Positions 9,089 through 17,104 of a stretch of 64,000 nucleotides of DNA are shown here, piece after piece (positions within the stretch are counted from its first letter, which is position 1; every line of letters begins with the position of its first letter). The notes beneath the pieces were generated by a model. That model saw only the letters and a list, made by a program, of their open reading frames with translations, ran no database searches and was not told where the DNA came from. A program made the translations under genes and the position numbers. The stretch is from NCBI GenBank assembly GCA_966250385.1, contig CBINHC010000010.1:1-64000 (forward strand), in the 5' to 3' direction. This stretch comes from DASWTL01 sp966250385. Its GTDB lineage: Bacteria > Bacteroidota > Bacteroidia > Sphingobacteriales > Sphingobacteriaceae.

Positions 9089-9544
9089 ATGAAACAATTC
9101 GTAAAATCATCCATCTTGACAGCCATCTTAATTGCCGGCTTCAGGTTACTTAGCTTTTCAGCAGATGACAATGGAGATCGAATTCTGGGCATGTGGCTAA
9201 CCGCCTCAAAAAATGCCAGGATTCAGATCTACAAGGCCAATGGAGCCTATTATGGCAAGATTCACTGGGCAAATGATCTATACGAGTCCGATGGAAAGAA
9301 GCTTCGCCTCGACTTAAAAAACGAAGACAAATCCAAAAGATCCCGGACGATTAAAAACCTCGTGCTGTTAAACAATTTCAAATTTCAGGACGGCATCTGG
9401 ACGGACGGAACGATCTATGATCCTCAGAATGGAAAGACCTACAAGTGCAAGATCACCCTGTCAGGATCAAAATTGAGCATCCGTGGTTATATCGGCATTT
9501 CTTTACTGGGAAGAACGGAAGTATGGACCAGGGTTGAGAACTAA
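9089..9544 (+). CDS. DUF2147 family exported protein
   Basis: A 151-aa secreted protein. I take the start at 9089 (MKQFVKSSIL...) because it gives a proper signal peptide, whereas the longer in-frame start at 9002 overlaps the preceding gene by 49 bp. After the signal peptide, I-L-G-M-W-L-T and A-R-I-Q-I-Y-K, then D-G-T-I-Y-D-P-x-N-G-K-T-Y and L-x-I-R-G-Y-I-G-I-S-L-L-G-R-T form the DUF2147 layout. Members of this family are small periplasmic beta-barrels of unknown function; the Y-D-P-x-N-G-K motif is the most conserved part. It is third in line after sigma factor and membrane protein. Confidence 0.85.
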   Translation: MKQFVKSSILTAILIAGFRLLSFSADDNGDRILGMWLTASKNARIQIYKANGAYYGKIHWANDLYESDGKKLRLDLKNEDKSKRSRTIKNLVLLNNFKFQDGIWTDGTIYDPQNGKTYKCKITLSGSKLSIRGYIGISLLGRTEVWTRVEN

Positions 9545-9872
9545 TCACTGTCCATAATGGGGGGAAGCGGCGCTTCAGCCATTTCCCTTTTTAATATCTT
9601 CCCGGTCTATCCGACCAGAAAGGCCACAAGCTCCAGGGCTTCATGAATTTCCTGTAAGGAGTAATCTTCCGAGGATACCCTCAAAATGGCATTGTCAATC
9701 ATGCACTCTTCCATTTGACATCGATTTTTAAACTGATTCGTCCCTTTGCTCAGGAATACGGAACGTCAGTCCTGGCCGAAAGGTCAGATCAAAAATAGCT
9801 TTTCTGTCAGGACGATTGATACAACATAACCGGCAATAATTATATAATTTACCGGCCGAAGTAATTGTATCG
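9545..9872. other. Intergenic, one possible 35-aa frame (9607-9714, minus)
   Basis: No recognised gene. A 35-codon minus-strand frame (9714 down to 9607) would encode a soluble acidic peptide containing I-H-E-A-L-E-L-V-A-F-L-V-G; nothing else supports it. A weak hairpin with a following T-run (about 9566-9595) may end the plus-strand operon of the sigma factor. Confidence 0.3.
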
Positions 9873-10469
9873 CTAAATGTTTTCATCTCTAAAATAAAGT
9901 CGGAATAAAGAGGATAGCCGGCCTTGATAGACCTTCTCACTTTCTTCTGATGAAAGGTCCCTGGCATGGATCTTTGAATCCGTAAACCGGTAAATTAATA
10001 TCAACTTGGTCATCTCAAAAAATGTCGACTCTTCATCGCCTGAATGCGCATACACAAGCCCCTCCCCCTTCCATTGCTTCATCTGTATGGCAATCTCCTT
10101 CTTCCACCGAACCTGGTTCTGATAAACTTCCTGTGCCAATGCCTCAATCCCGGTAAGGTAGTTGAAGCTCAAAAACAAACACCGGTAAAGTTGCTGCACC
10201 TCCATTATCCTGATAAGTAAGCCATAAAGATGAGACGGGCGAGGCCTGGTCGTGCTTCGGAATTCGTTAAGGCAAATGAGCGTCCTTTCCACAAACTCAC
10301 GGTAGATTTCGACTATCAGATCATTCTTTGAGGGGAAGTAGTAGCTGATATTCCCCGGGCTCATTCCCAGTTCCCGGCCGATCTCCCTTACCCCGACCGC
10401 TTCAAGCCCCCGCTCATTAAACATCGCCAAAGCAGTGGTGCGAATCAAATTTTTGCTATTTTTGTACAC
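9873..10469 (-). CDS. TetR family transcriptional regulator
   Basis: A 198-aa regulator. The N-terminal 50 residues contain the TetR helix-turn-helix (V-G-V-R-E-I-G-R-E-L-G-M-S-P-G-N-I-S-Y-Y-F-P-S-K-N-D-L), with the usual Y-Y-F-x-S-K-x-D-L ending. The rest is an all-helical ligand-binding and dimer domain, whose C-terminal form resembles the TetR_C groups of Bacteroidota. It diverges from the leucine-rich-repeat gene that starts 36 bp away at 10505, so the two share a very short promoter region. Confidence 0.9.
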   Translation of the reverse strand: MYKNSKNLIRTTALAMFNERGLEAVGVREIGRELGMSPGNISYYFPSKNDLIVEIYREFVERTLICLNEFRSTTRPRPSHLYGLLIRIMEVQQLYRCLFLSFNYLTGIEALAQEVYQNQVRWKKEIAIQMKQWKGEGLVYAHSGDEESTFFEMTKLILIYRFTDSKIHARDLSSEESEKVYQGRLSSLFRLYFRDENI

Positions 10470-10504
10470 TGTACTAAATTGCTTATTTTTCTTTTACTAT
10501 CCTA

Positions 10505-11386
10505 ATGGAACAGCAAATTCGTGAATTAAAAACCGCCTTTTCGGCCGACAACCTTAACTATCTGACAAGGGAAATTCTGAAGCTTTTCAAAAATAATCAG
10601 TTAAGCGCACTGCATCGCCTCCTGCGAAATGCAAGCGGTACAGGTGCTATTCAGTTCGACAACGATCATAAGGTCCTAGCGAAATTGCTGATGCTCTACC
10701 ACCCCGATAAGGTAGCATTCTACCATAACGAGTTTGACAGGTTACTGGCTGATCAAAACGTGACCCAAATCGATAACTACCGGCATATTTTCTATGCCCT
10801 GAGTTTCAACTTCGAGCAGGAACAAAAACCGGCAGATCTCAGCCTGCAAGTTGAAGATCTGAGATGGGAAAAGACTGAACCCGGAGACACATATTATAGT
10901 TCGGAGAGCGACGAGTATGAAGATTCCTACAGCAGCCAGGAATGCACAGACTATAGCTTCTATAACGTATTCAGAAGGATGGCGTATGGTCCGGAAAACA
11001 TTGAGCTTCCCTACTTCCTACTGGAAGATCTTGACGACCTTGAACTTTGTGGCCGCAACATGGACAATCTGGATGGCATTGAACATTGCCGTCATTTGGT
11101 TCGCCTGGAACTTTCAGACAATAGCCTTTCCGATGTGAATGAGCTTAGCTCGCTCGGTCTTCTGGAGGAACTCTATCTGTCAAACAACCAAATTAGCTTA
11201 GCCGACCCGATTGGATTTCTTGAGCGACTTCGGATCCTCGATCTCTCTGATAATGATATCGACGATATCTCGGCCCTGAACGAATTGCAAAACCTTGAGT
11301 ACTTAAACTTAAGCGGAAACCCCGTTCCGGACTTCCAGGTTGCCGGGTTCAAACAGTGTAATCCCAATTGTGTAGTGGTTTGGTAA
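10505..11386 (+). CDS. Leucine-rich repeat protein
   Basis: A 293-aa protein with no signal peptide. The N-terminal 150 residues are helical and acidic, with a very acidic stretch near 125-150 rich in S, D, E and Y. From about residue 170 to 275 there are four to five short leucine-rich repeats (L-V-R-L-E-L-S-D-N-S-L, L-E-E-L-Y-L-S-N-N-Q-I, L-R-I-L-D-L-S-D-N-D-I, L-E-Y-L-N-L-S-G-N-P-V) of the SDS22/internalin-like type. A short Cys-containing cap follows. Such proteins mediate protein contacts, here presumably in the cytoplasm. It is divergent from a TetR gene. Confidence 0.82.
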   Translation: MEQQIRELKTAFSADNLNYLTREILKLFKNNQLSALHRLLRNASGTGAIQFDNDHKVLAKLLMLYHPDKVAFYHNEFDRLLADQNVTQIDNYRHIFYALSFNFEQEQKPADLSLQVEDLRWEKTEPGDTYYSSESDEYEDSYSSQECTDYSFYNVFRRMAYGPENIELPYFLLEDLDDLELCGRNMDNLDGIEHCRHLVRLELSDNSLSDVNELSSLGLLEELYLSNNQISLADPIGFLERLRILDLSDNDIDDISALNELQNLEYLNLSGNPVPDFQVAGFKQCNPNCVVVW

Positions 11387-11409
11387 CCTGCCCGGATAAC
11401 TGAGACCAA

Positions 11410-11457
11410 CATGTTCAAAAGCATGAAAGGCCTCGCGACTTCTCGCTTTTGAACATG
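11410..11457. terminator. 13-bp perfect inverted repeat after the LRR gene
   Basis: CATGTTCAAAAGC (11410-11422) and its exact reverse complement GCTTTTGAACATG (11445-11457) flank a 22-nt spacer. It lies 24 bp after the LRR gene stop codon. There is no strong T-run, so it could be a factor-dependent terminator or a small mobile-repeat remnant. Confidence 0.45.
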
Positions 11458-11617
11458 CCCATGATGAACTCAGGATGCCGACTCGATCGCTCACCTCAGA
11501 TCAACACGATCAACGGCTCTAAAGCAGTCCTTCAAACGGCTAACGGAACACCCGGCACTGCAGTGAACCAGGGTAGGATGACAGCCATTACCGGCTGGTC
11601 GCATCGATCTCAAAGCT

Positions 11618-12073
11618 CTATGATTTCCGCCACCTCATGACGACTTCTTCCTCCCCGGTATTTTGATCAATCCTCCTTTCCTCTGCGATGAAATTCTGTT
11701 TCTTGTAGAACCCTATAGCATCTGCATTCTTAGCGTAAACGCTCAGCAACAGTTCGTCACGCAATACCTTTGCTTTCGTGATCAGGCGGCTTCCAATTCC
11801 ATTGTTCTGAAATGCCGGGTGAACGAATATGGAGGCGAGGTCATTGCCAACAAGGGACATAAATCCCTCGATCTGATGAGTCGCACCGCGATAAATCCAG
11901 GTCTCAGACCGCGGGATATAAATCCCCCTCATCGCTGCAACATTATTTTCCCAGAAACTGAAGTCAATAAAATGATGAGCCCGTCTGGAAGCTTCGAGCC
12001 ATATCTCTGTCACTTTTTCTATCTCAGATTGATCCGAAAACCTCTCAATCGTGAACTTTACTTCTGCTATCAT
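11618..12073 (-). CDS. GNAT family N-acetyltransferase
   Basis: A 151-aa acetyltransferase of the YiaC/YjaB-like kind. The start has W-L-E-A-S-R-R-A-H-H-F-I, then G-F-M-S-L-V-G-N-D-L-A-S-I-F-V-H-P and the acetyl-CoA pyrophosphate-binding motif Q-N-N-G-I-G-S-R-L-I (Q/RxxGxG/A at about 90-97). The C-terminal part has S-V-Y-A-K-N-A-D-A-I-G-F-Y-K-K-Q-N-F. Likely acetylates an amine on a small molecule or protein; the substrate is not predictable. It stands alone, with a 180-bp spacer to any neighbour. Confidence 0.88.
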   Translation of the reverse strand: MIAEVKFTIERFSDQSEIEKVTEIWLEASRRAHHFIDFSFWENNVAAMRGIYIPRSETWIYRGATHQIEGFMSLVGNDLASIFVHPAFQNNGIGSRLITKAKVLRDELLLSVYAKNADAIGFYKKQNFIAEERRIDQNTGEEEVVMRWRKS

Positions 12074-12329
12074 CCGAATAATAATTTACTACATTATGTC
12101 CGGCTATAGACCAGGCTTGACCTGGCAACCTTCGCTACAACCGGAATCTTCCCGGTCAAACCTCATGCTCATTCGCTAGCCTTTCGCGGCAACCCGGTCT
12201 TGCCTGCGGTATCCATAATCAGGAATACCTTTAAATAAAGTAATTATACTGTTTGCAAGTGTTTTAAGCAAGAAAAGGATCAACAGGTGAATCAGCACGA
12301 AGTTATCGGGTTGAACGGTGATCGTTCTT

Positions 12330-13499
12330 TTAATGGCCCATAAATCTACTTTCCTGCAACGTTACCGGACCTATTTTGTCAGACATCCAGAATTCGCTTT
12401 CATAATTTGAACCATTTTTATAAAGAAACTTCTTTGAATACCTGTCAGCTGGCTTTTGTGGATCAGTCACTGGCGGTTCTGTAGCAAAAAACTCTGATTT
12501 AAATTCAGAAAGCTGACTGATCTTTTTACTGGAAATCTTAACGCCGAAGCCTCTCGATGCTTGCGCAACCGTATACAAATCCTTCTCCGAGTCATATTGG
12601 TACCGGACGGAAGTATTCAAGGATACTCCAGAAACAGTAATTCCGAGAAGGCTGACGCTACCGATGTGCTCATGATCAGCTGGCGCCACATAAAAATCGG
12701 CACCCATTATCAGACCTGTTTCCTTATCAATAAATATAGATCCCGAGGATACCGCATCTTTCCCGGCTTTAACAGGCTTGAGATCTACCCGGTAAACCGG
12801 GCGATCATGGGAAACAATTTCTGCAAGTTGAAACTCGTAATATTTAATCTTCTTCGTATCAAAAAAAGCCGCAGGACTTATCAATTCCCCCAGATCTGAT
12901 ATTTTCAAAAACCGGGACTCCAGATCAATCACATCAGATTCGTCTTTAGCAGGTATCTCCTTCACTCTTGATTGATTTACCCGAACCTGAACTTCAGGTT
13001 TAGATTTCCGGGCAATGTAGTAATCAATCATACCATCGGAAAATTTAGAAAGGCTACTATCTATCTTAACCGCCTCACGGTAATACCCCTTTAAGAGGAC
13101 CGGAGCGGGATATTTTCGATCAGATATGGCAATTGCTTCAGCGAGGATCGACCGAACGTCATCGGGTCTCACAACGACCTCCCTCAGGGGCTGTATTGCG
13201 GCTGGGAGAAAGATCTCGAAGCCGGGCTGATTCCTGTACGCATCAACCGGGATTCTCACGGATGAATAACCAATCGATGAGACTAACAGCGTATCCGCCG
13301 GATCCGTTATGCTTTCCGACAGCCGGAACATTCCCTCCGCATTTGAAACCGTACTTGCTTTGGAGTTAAGCAATCTGACGGTAGCATATGGGATTCCCTT
13401 CCTTTCGGCAGAATCTATAATTTTACCCTGAATCTTCCGGGTTTGAGAATAGCCATTCAAGGAAAATAAGGCTGTAATTATCAGAACTGTATACTTCAT
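12330..13499 (-). CDS. Exported protein with carboxypeptidase-like regulatory domain
   Basis: A 389-aa exported protein. A signal peptide (about 1-18, ending SLNGYSQ) is followed by a CarboxypepD_reg-like Ig domain (about 22-110), with I-Q-G-K-I-I-D, G-I-P-Y-A-T-V and the typical V-S-N-A-E-G-M-F-R. The remaining 280 residues are beta-rich with no recognised domain; this layout is common in Bacteroidota proteins of unknown role that may sit in the outer membrane or be surface-bound. It is monocistronic. Upstream, at 13569-13594, lies AAAAAGGTGATAACC, one copy of a recurring motif described in the findings. Confidence 0.8.
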   Translation of the reverse strand: MKYTVLIITALFSLNGYSQTRKIQGKIIDSAERKGIPYATVRLLNSKASTVSNAEGMFRLSESITDPADTLLVSSIGYSSVRIPVDAYRNQPGFEIFLPAAIQPLREVVVRPDDVRSILAEAIAISDRKYPAPVLLKGYYREAVKIDSSLSKFSDGMIDYYIARKSKPEVQVRVNQSRVKEIPAKDESDVIDLESRFLKISDLGELISPAAFFDTKKIKYYEFQLAEIVSHDRPVYRVDLKPVKAGKDAVSSGSIFIDKETGLIMGADFYVAPADHEHIGSVSLLGITVSGVSLNTSVRYQYDSEKDLYTVAQASRGFGVKISSKKISQLSEFKSEFFATEPPVTDPQKPADRYSKKFLYKNGSNYESEFWMSDKIGPVTLQESRFMGH

Positions 13500-14002
13500 T
13501 CTAAACTCATGTAATTCCTAAATCCTCAAAGGTAAGGTGGATGCAAGCTGTATATTTTCGCAATTGCCAAAAAGGTGATAACCCATAAATTAAAGGCCGA
13601 GAGTTATACATCCGAATCAGCCCTTATTATGCACAGCTCGATACGTATTTCAAACCGGCTTTCGTAGCGAGAAATTATATAAACCATACCGGCAATCTCG
13701 TAAGTCTTTAAGGACACCAGTCGATAATTTTGATAAATCCAAAAAAGATCTTTTGAAACTGAATCAGTCAGGCTATGCCCAATAAGGAATTATAAAAGTT
13801 TGAATCTATGATCAGCCTTTCCGGCACAGGAGACCCAAAGGTGAAACAGCCAGTGAAAGCCGAGGCCAAGGCAGCACTTCAAAAAGGCAAGCCCGTAACC
13901 AACAACTTTGCCGTCGCAAACCCACGCCAGTCAGCAATCCGGCTGCGACTCGCTAGTTTATAGTAAAAACGAATCTCAAATATTAAGGACAACATTTACC
14001 AG
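13500..14002. other. Intergenic; recurring AAAAAGGTGATAACC block and a 51-aa frame (13808-13963)
   Basis: The block at 13569-13594 (plus strand AAAAAGGTGATAACC) resembles sites upstream of several other genes in the window. A plus-strand frame at 13808-13963 (51 aa, starting MISLSGTGDPKVK and rich in K, A and V) has a coding look, but I do not recognise it and it has no neighbours to support it. It may be a small gene or a relic. Confidence 0.3.
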
Positions 14003-14454
14003 ATGGAAAAAAACATATTCAACGAGACGACAGCAGAGGCACTTGCCCTACGCGTTCATTCTTTAACAGCCGACAATAAAGCGAGGTGGGGTACAATGAA
14101 CTCGACCGAGATGCTCTCCCATCTCTACCTGTGCAACGCCGAAATCTTCGAAAACCACCAGTCGACCGGGAGAACAAACCTTAAGCAATACCTTCTTCGC
14201 ATTCTCGCGCTCTATGTTGCACCACATTTTAAAAAAACGTAAAAGGTGATTCCGGAAAAGATACCAGTGGAAAGATCGACCCGTCCTGCTTTCCGGAGCA
14301 AAAGATCCGACTCATCGTCCAGATTAGGAAATTCCCTACTTATCATGAAGATATCAGGCTATCGCACATCGCCTTCGGCAATCTGTCCCGAAAACAATGG
14401 AAGATAGCGATATTCAAGCATCTTGATCATCATCTCAGGCAGTTCGGAGTTTAG
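14003..14454 (+). pseudogene. DUF1569 family protein, frameshifted at an A7 run
   Basis: The first part (14003-14242) encodes 79 residues of a DUF1569-type protein (I-F-N-E at the start, A-R-W-G-T-M-N-S-T-E-M-L-S-H) and hits a stop just after a run of seven A (14231-14237). If the ribosome shifts by -1 in that run, the frame continues (K-G-D-S-G-K...) and ends at 14454 with the family's characteristic H-I-A-F-G and F-K-H-L-D-H-H-L-R-Q-F-G-V. So the gene is complete except for one base in a homopolymer. This may be a true inactivation, a sequencing error, or a slippage site. The family is a DinB-like small cytoplasmic protein of unknown function. Confidence 0.8.
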
Positions 14455-14535
14455 TTGAACCTGCTGCGAAATCCCATGAGCAGAAGGCGAGCGGTTAATG
14501 CGTCCAGCGGCTCACGCTTCGGAGCCTTTCAGATC

Positions 14536-15153
14536 CTAACTCGTCTTAATCTTAAAGATCCGGATATACACGGTATATGCGATAATCAACGGAACGGCCG
14601 GGGCCAGGAAAATGGAGTACACGAGTCCAAACACACAGAAGCACGCAAAAGAAAGCCGGTCAGCAGCCACTGGCCGGCACTCTTCAGGGTCCGTCTCTAA
14701 AAGCAGCCTGAGTTCACCTATGTCCATTTTCAGGGCTTCTTCGGGAGCTATTACATGGTGATACAGGTTTTTTGAACCTCGCCCGTTCACGAACGCCCTG
14801 AACACTTTTCTTACATCGATTGTAATCCCAATCAGGGCTCCGCAAGTGTTGATCAAAAAAGCGCCCCAATAGGCTTTACAGCCTGAAGCAATCTCCCATG
14901 CGCTTATTTCGCTCTCGCCCGATAATGAGCTGGCGGAATAACCGGTAACCAAGTGATGAATGTCATGCTTGAGCAGTGCCCGTTTCCGGCCCGGGAAGTT
15001 TGGGATATAGATAGACAGCCATCGATTAACATGAATCTTAACAAAGGAGGCTTCCTTACCTCCATCGAGTGGCAAATTGTTCTCCAAATAAAAAGCAACG
15101 AGTGCTGAAGCGACTACACCCTCTGTTTCGATGCTTCCTTCAGTTGCTGCCAT
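14536..15153 (-). CDS. Coq4-like protein with C-terminal membrane segment
   Basis: A 205-aa protein. Residues about 63-90 contain K-H-D-I-H-H-L-V-T-G-Y followed by G-E-S-E-I-S-A-W-E, resembling the HDxxH...E metal-ligand motif of the ubiquinone-biosynthesis protein Coq4, although the spacing to the Glu is one residue longer than in the motif as I remember it. A hydrophobic region of about 30 residues near the C-terminus (S-F-A-C-F-C-V-F-G-L-V-Y onward) predicts a membrane anchor. It ends 6 bp from the start region of the MazG-like gene, so the two could be co-transcribed from 15489. Enzymatic role uncertain, because these bacteria make menaquinone rather than ubiquinone. Confidence 0.6.
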   Translation of the reverse strand: MAATEGSIETEGVVASALVAFYLENNLPLDGGKEASFVKIHVNRWLSIYIPNFPGRKRALLKHDIHHLVTGYSASSLSGESEISAWEIASGCKAYWGAFLINTCGALIGITIDVRKVFRAFVNGRGSKNLYHHVIAPEEALKMDIGELRLLLETDPEECRPVAADRLSFACFCVFGLVYSIFLAPAVPLIIAYTVYIRIFKIKTS

Positions 15154-15159
15154 TCCGCA

Positions 15160-15489
15160 TCATAATTCCGTATACTTTCTGGAATTTCCGCGCGCCTTTT
15201 CTACAGGGTATTTCATTGCGCTGACCTTTAACTTTTCTCTAAAGACAGTCGGTATGTCGAGATCATATACATCGGCAAGTAACAATGCGTAGGTTAGTAC
15301 ATCCGCCAGCTCCGACTTAACGCTATCTATATCAGCCTCCTCAGGCCGCTTCCAGAGAAAAAGCTCGTTCAGCTCGGAAGCCTCTATAGAAAGAGCAAGT
15401 GCCAGGTCCTTTGCATTATGAAATTGCTTCCAATCCCGTTCGTCACGGAATCTGATGATCTCGTTCTGTATTTCTTTCCAGTTATCCAT
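15160..15489 (-). CDS. MazG-like nucleotide pyrophosphohydrolase (dCTPase type)
   Basis: A 109-aa all-helical protein. It carries the MazG-like motif pair E-A-S-E-L-N-E-L at about 35-42 and E-L-A-D-V-L at about 59-64, which bind Mg2+ and hydrolyse non-canonical NTPs to NMPs. Its size and W-K-R-P-E-E loop fit the RS21-C6 / YpjD group. It lies 6 bp upstream of the Coq4-like gene on the same strand. Its likely job is to clean the nucleotide pool. Confidence 0.88.
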   Translation of the reverse strand: MDNWKEIQNEIIRFRDERDWKQFHNAKDLALALSIEASELNELFLWKRPEEADIDSVKSELADVLTYALLLADVYDLDIPTVFREKLKVSAMKYPVEKARGNSRKYTEL

Positions 15490-15547
15490 ATTCTGTTTGA
15501 GGGGATAAATTTATTATGCTAATTCTATTAGAGCGTAAATTCTGACC

Positions 15548-15790
15548 TCACGTCTCGGAGGACAGCCGGCTTAATATATCGTACTGCAATCGCTTAAGAT
15601 GATCGATAATCACTCCATAATTTAAGCCCTCCGCAGCTGAAATACTCGAATCAGCACTAAGAAGCTGCAATTGTTCAATGGAGGCAATAACATCGGCTAA
15701 ATGGGCCTTAAGATTTCTGTTATACTCAACATCCGCCATCACCGTCGCAATTTGCTTCATGATCTCAGCTGCGCATTCTTTTGAATCCAT
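15548..15790 (-). CDS. Hypothetical helical protein (80 aa)
   Basis: An 80-aa acidic protein predicted to be two or three amphipathic helices (E-I-M-K-Q-I-A-T-V-M-A-D-V, then A-D-V-I-A-S-I-E-Q-L-Q-L-L). No signal peptide and no recognised family. It lies 58 bp from the MazG-like gene in the same direction and may belong to the same unit. Function unknown. Confidence 0.5.
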   Translation of the reverse strand: MDSKECAAEIMKQIATVMADVEYNRNLKAHLADVIASIEQLQLLSADSSISAAEGLNYGVIIDHLKRLQYDILSRLSSET

Positions 15791-15856
15791 AACCTCCGAA
15801 GATCATCAGTTCCAATTTCGGAAAATATCAGAGTATCACTTTTTCCGCTATTCAGT

Positions 15857-16222
15857 TCAGCTGTCTTGCTGCACGAGATTCTGCAGGGGTACCCAGCCCT
15901 GTTCCTGGCTTCTAACATTTTTAACCCATGCCCAACCGTTCAGCATTTCGATGACAGTCACCACATCACCTTCGTTAACGTCCAGTTCTTTGGCTGTATA
16001 ATGGCGCGTTACTCTCACCCTTGCACCGCTGCTCCCTGCGTGAAACTCCAGGATCTGCTCCGGTACCCAACCCTCCCGGTCGCCTGCCCGGCACCACACC
16101 CAGCCCTGCCAATCAGGATTCTCTTCTTTTCGCGACGTAACCGGCATTACGATATCTTCGGGAGCCAGCACTATCGGATTGTTTGTGGAGGATATCCACG
16201 CCACAAGAACTCTGCAAAGCAT
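15857..16222 (-). CDS. Two-domain SH3-like protein
   Basis: A 121-aa protein built from two SH3-type domains. The first (about 3-55) ends with W-V-W-C-R-A-G-D-R-E-G-W-V-P-E-Q, and the second (about 60-120) has A-K-E-L-D-V-N-E-G-D-V-V-T-V and ends G-W-V-P-L-Q-N-L. Such variant SH3 proteins in bacteria bind peptides or act as small cytoplasmic scaffolds. I take the start at 16222 because the first SH3 strand begins with L-C-R-V-L-V-A-W; a longer start at 16255 would add eleven residues with no domain content. It overlaps, in another frame, the end of a small lipoprotein frame at 16171-16383. Confidence 0.75.
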   Translation of the reverse strand: MLCRVLVAWISSTNNPIVLAPEDIVMPVTSRKEENPDWQGWVWCRAGDREGWVPEQILEFHAGSSGARVRVTRHYTAKELDVNEGDVVTVIEMLNGWAWVKNVRSQEQGWVPLQNLVQQDS

Positions 16223-16383
16223 TTTATTCCACTTTTCTGTTTGACAACGAACCACTTAACACAGGAGAGCTTTTCGTCAGACTCCTCTTGGCCTGGCCAT
16301 TCACTCTCTGATTCTCTTTCCTTCTGGCAGGAACAAAAAAGGAATAGGCTAAGGACTAACGAGCTTGCTATTGAACTTTTCAT
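16171..16383 (-). CDS. Short lipoprotein (70 aa), possibly truncated
   Basis: A 70-residue frame whose first 20 residues form a good lipoprotein signal (MKSSIASSLVLSLFLFCSC, Cys17 or Cys19). After the lipobox it has an acidic linker, then about 35 residues without a recognised domain. Its last 17 codons overlap the SH3 gene in a different frame. The signal sequence is convincing, but the overlap and short length suggest the lipoprotein may have lost its C-terminal part by frameshift. Confidence 0.4.
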   Translation of the reverse strand: MKSSIASSLVLSLFLFCSCQKERESESEWPGQEESDEKLSCVKWFVVKQKSGIKCFAEFLWRGYPPQTIR

Positions 16384-16412
16384 TTTTCATGTACGATTTA
16401 TGAATCTGATGA

Positions 16413-17000
16413 TCATTCAGTAAGATCCAACAACCTCAATCGGAACCTGCCTTCAATGGGAACAAATGCAGAATCAGTACGCCCGCTATCATCTTGGACC
16501 GTTTCAGTAACGATTCCGTTGAAAGTCCCTTTAATGATCTCAGGATCTGATTCAGCTGCTGTTATGCTCACCTTTAGATTCGACCCTTCTGCGGGGACTT
16601 TTAAGTTGTAGGTACTGCTACCATGAAGAAAACGGAAAGAGTTACCGTTCCTTCCATCCGGGGATATAGTATAATTTCCTCCAACATTTTGGGTACGGAT
16701 AGTCATATTAAAGTTAATAAGGTCACTACTTCCGGATGCAGCGGGGGAAACATTTAGTAGTAGTTCGCCACGGCCACTGTTAAAGTAGGCGTCGAAGCTA
16801 TATGGTTCGGAATTTCCGTTTCTTCCATTCCAGACGTAACTGCGCCCCGGTCGCTTAAGAGTTAAATAATATCCGGATTCATCGGGCTCAAGTTCCCTAC
16901 CGAATTCGCCTTCCTTCTTACAGGCATTTAACAACCCGAGACAGAAGATTGTCACCAGGAACACTTTTACGTTCATCTTCAAACTAACATTTATTTTCAT
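16413..17000 (-). CDS. Lipoprotein, paralog of 37129-37725
   Basis: A 195-aa lipoprotein with lipobox at about residues 24-27 (LNAC). The mature part is beta-rich, with N-G-R-N-G-N repeated twice, and ends V-P-I-E-G-R-F-R-L-R-L-L. The lipoprotein at 37129-37725 has the same length class, a matching K-G-T-F-N-G / A-G-T-F-Q-G turn and the same V-K-G-E-F-R-L-N-L end, so the two are paralogs. It lies 104 bp downstream of the OmpA-type gene on the same strand and is probably expressed with it; the start may also be the Met at residue 9. Function unknown. Confidence 0.7.
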   Translation of the reverse strand: MKINVSLKMNVKVFLVTIFCLGLLNACKKEGEFGRELEPDESGYYLTLKRPGRSYVWNGRNGNSEPYSFDAYFNSGRGELLLNVSPAASGSSDLINFNMTIRTQNVGGNYTISPDGRNGNSFRFLHGSSTYNLKVPAEGSNLKVSITAAESDPEIIKGTFNGIVTETVQDDSGRTDSAFVPIEGRFRLRLLDLTE

Positions 17001-17104
17001 CAGTACTTAATTAAATCACGTTGAACTGTACCGAGCGGCGCTTTCTTAACTTAGCCTGAAGTGTCGAGAATTCAACCGCCTCTGACGGGAGTTCGGGGAC
17101 TATG

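Noticed and set aside
11449..11640. 63-codon plus-strand frame after the LRR gene
   Set aside because: It overlaps one arm of the 13-bp inverted repeat and has low-complexity composition; no start signal or family.
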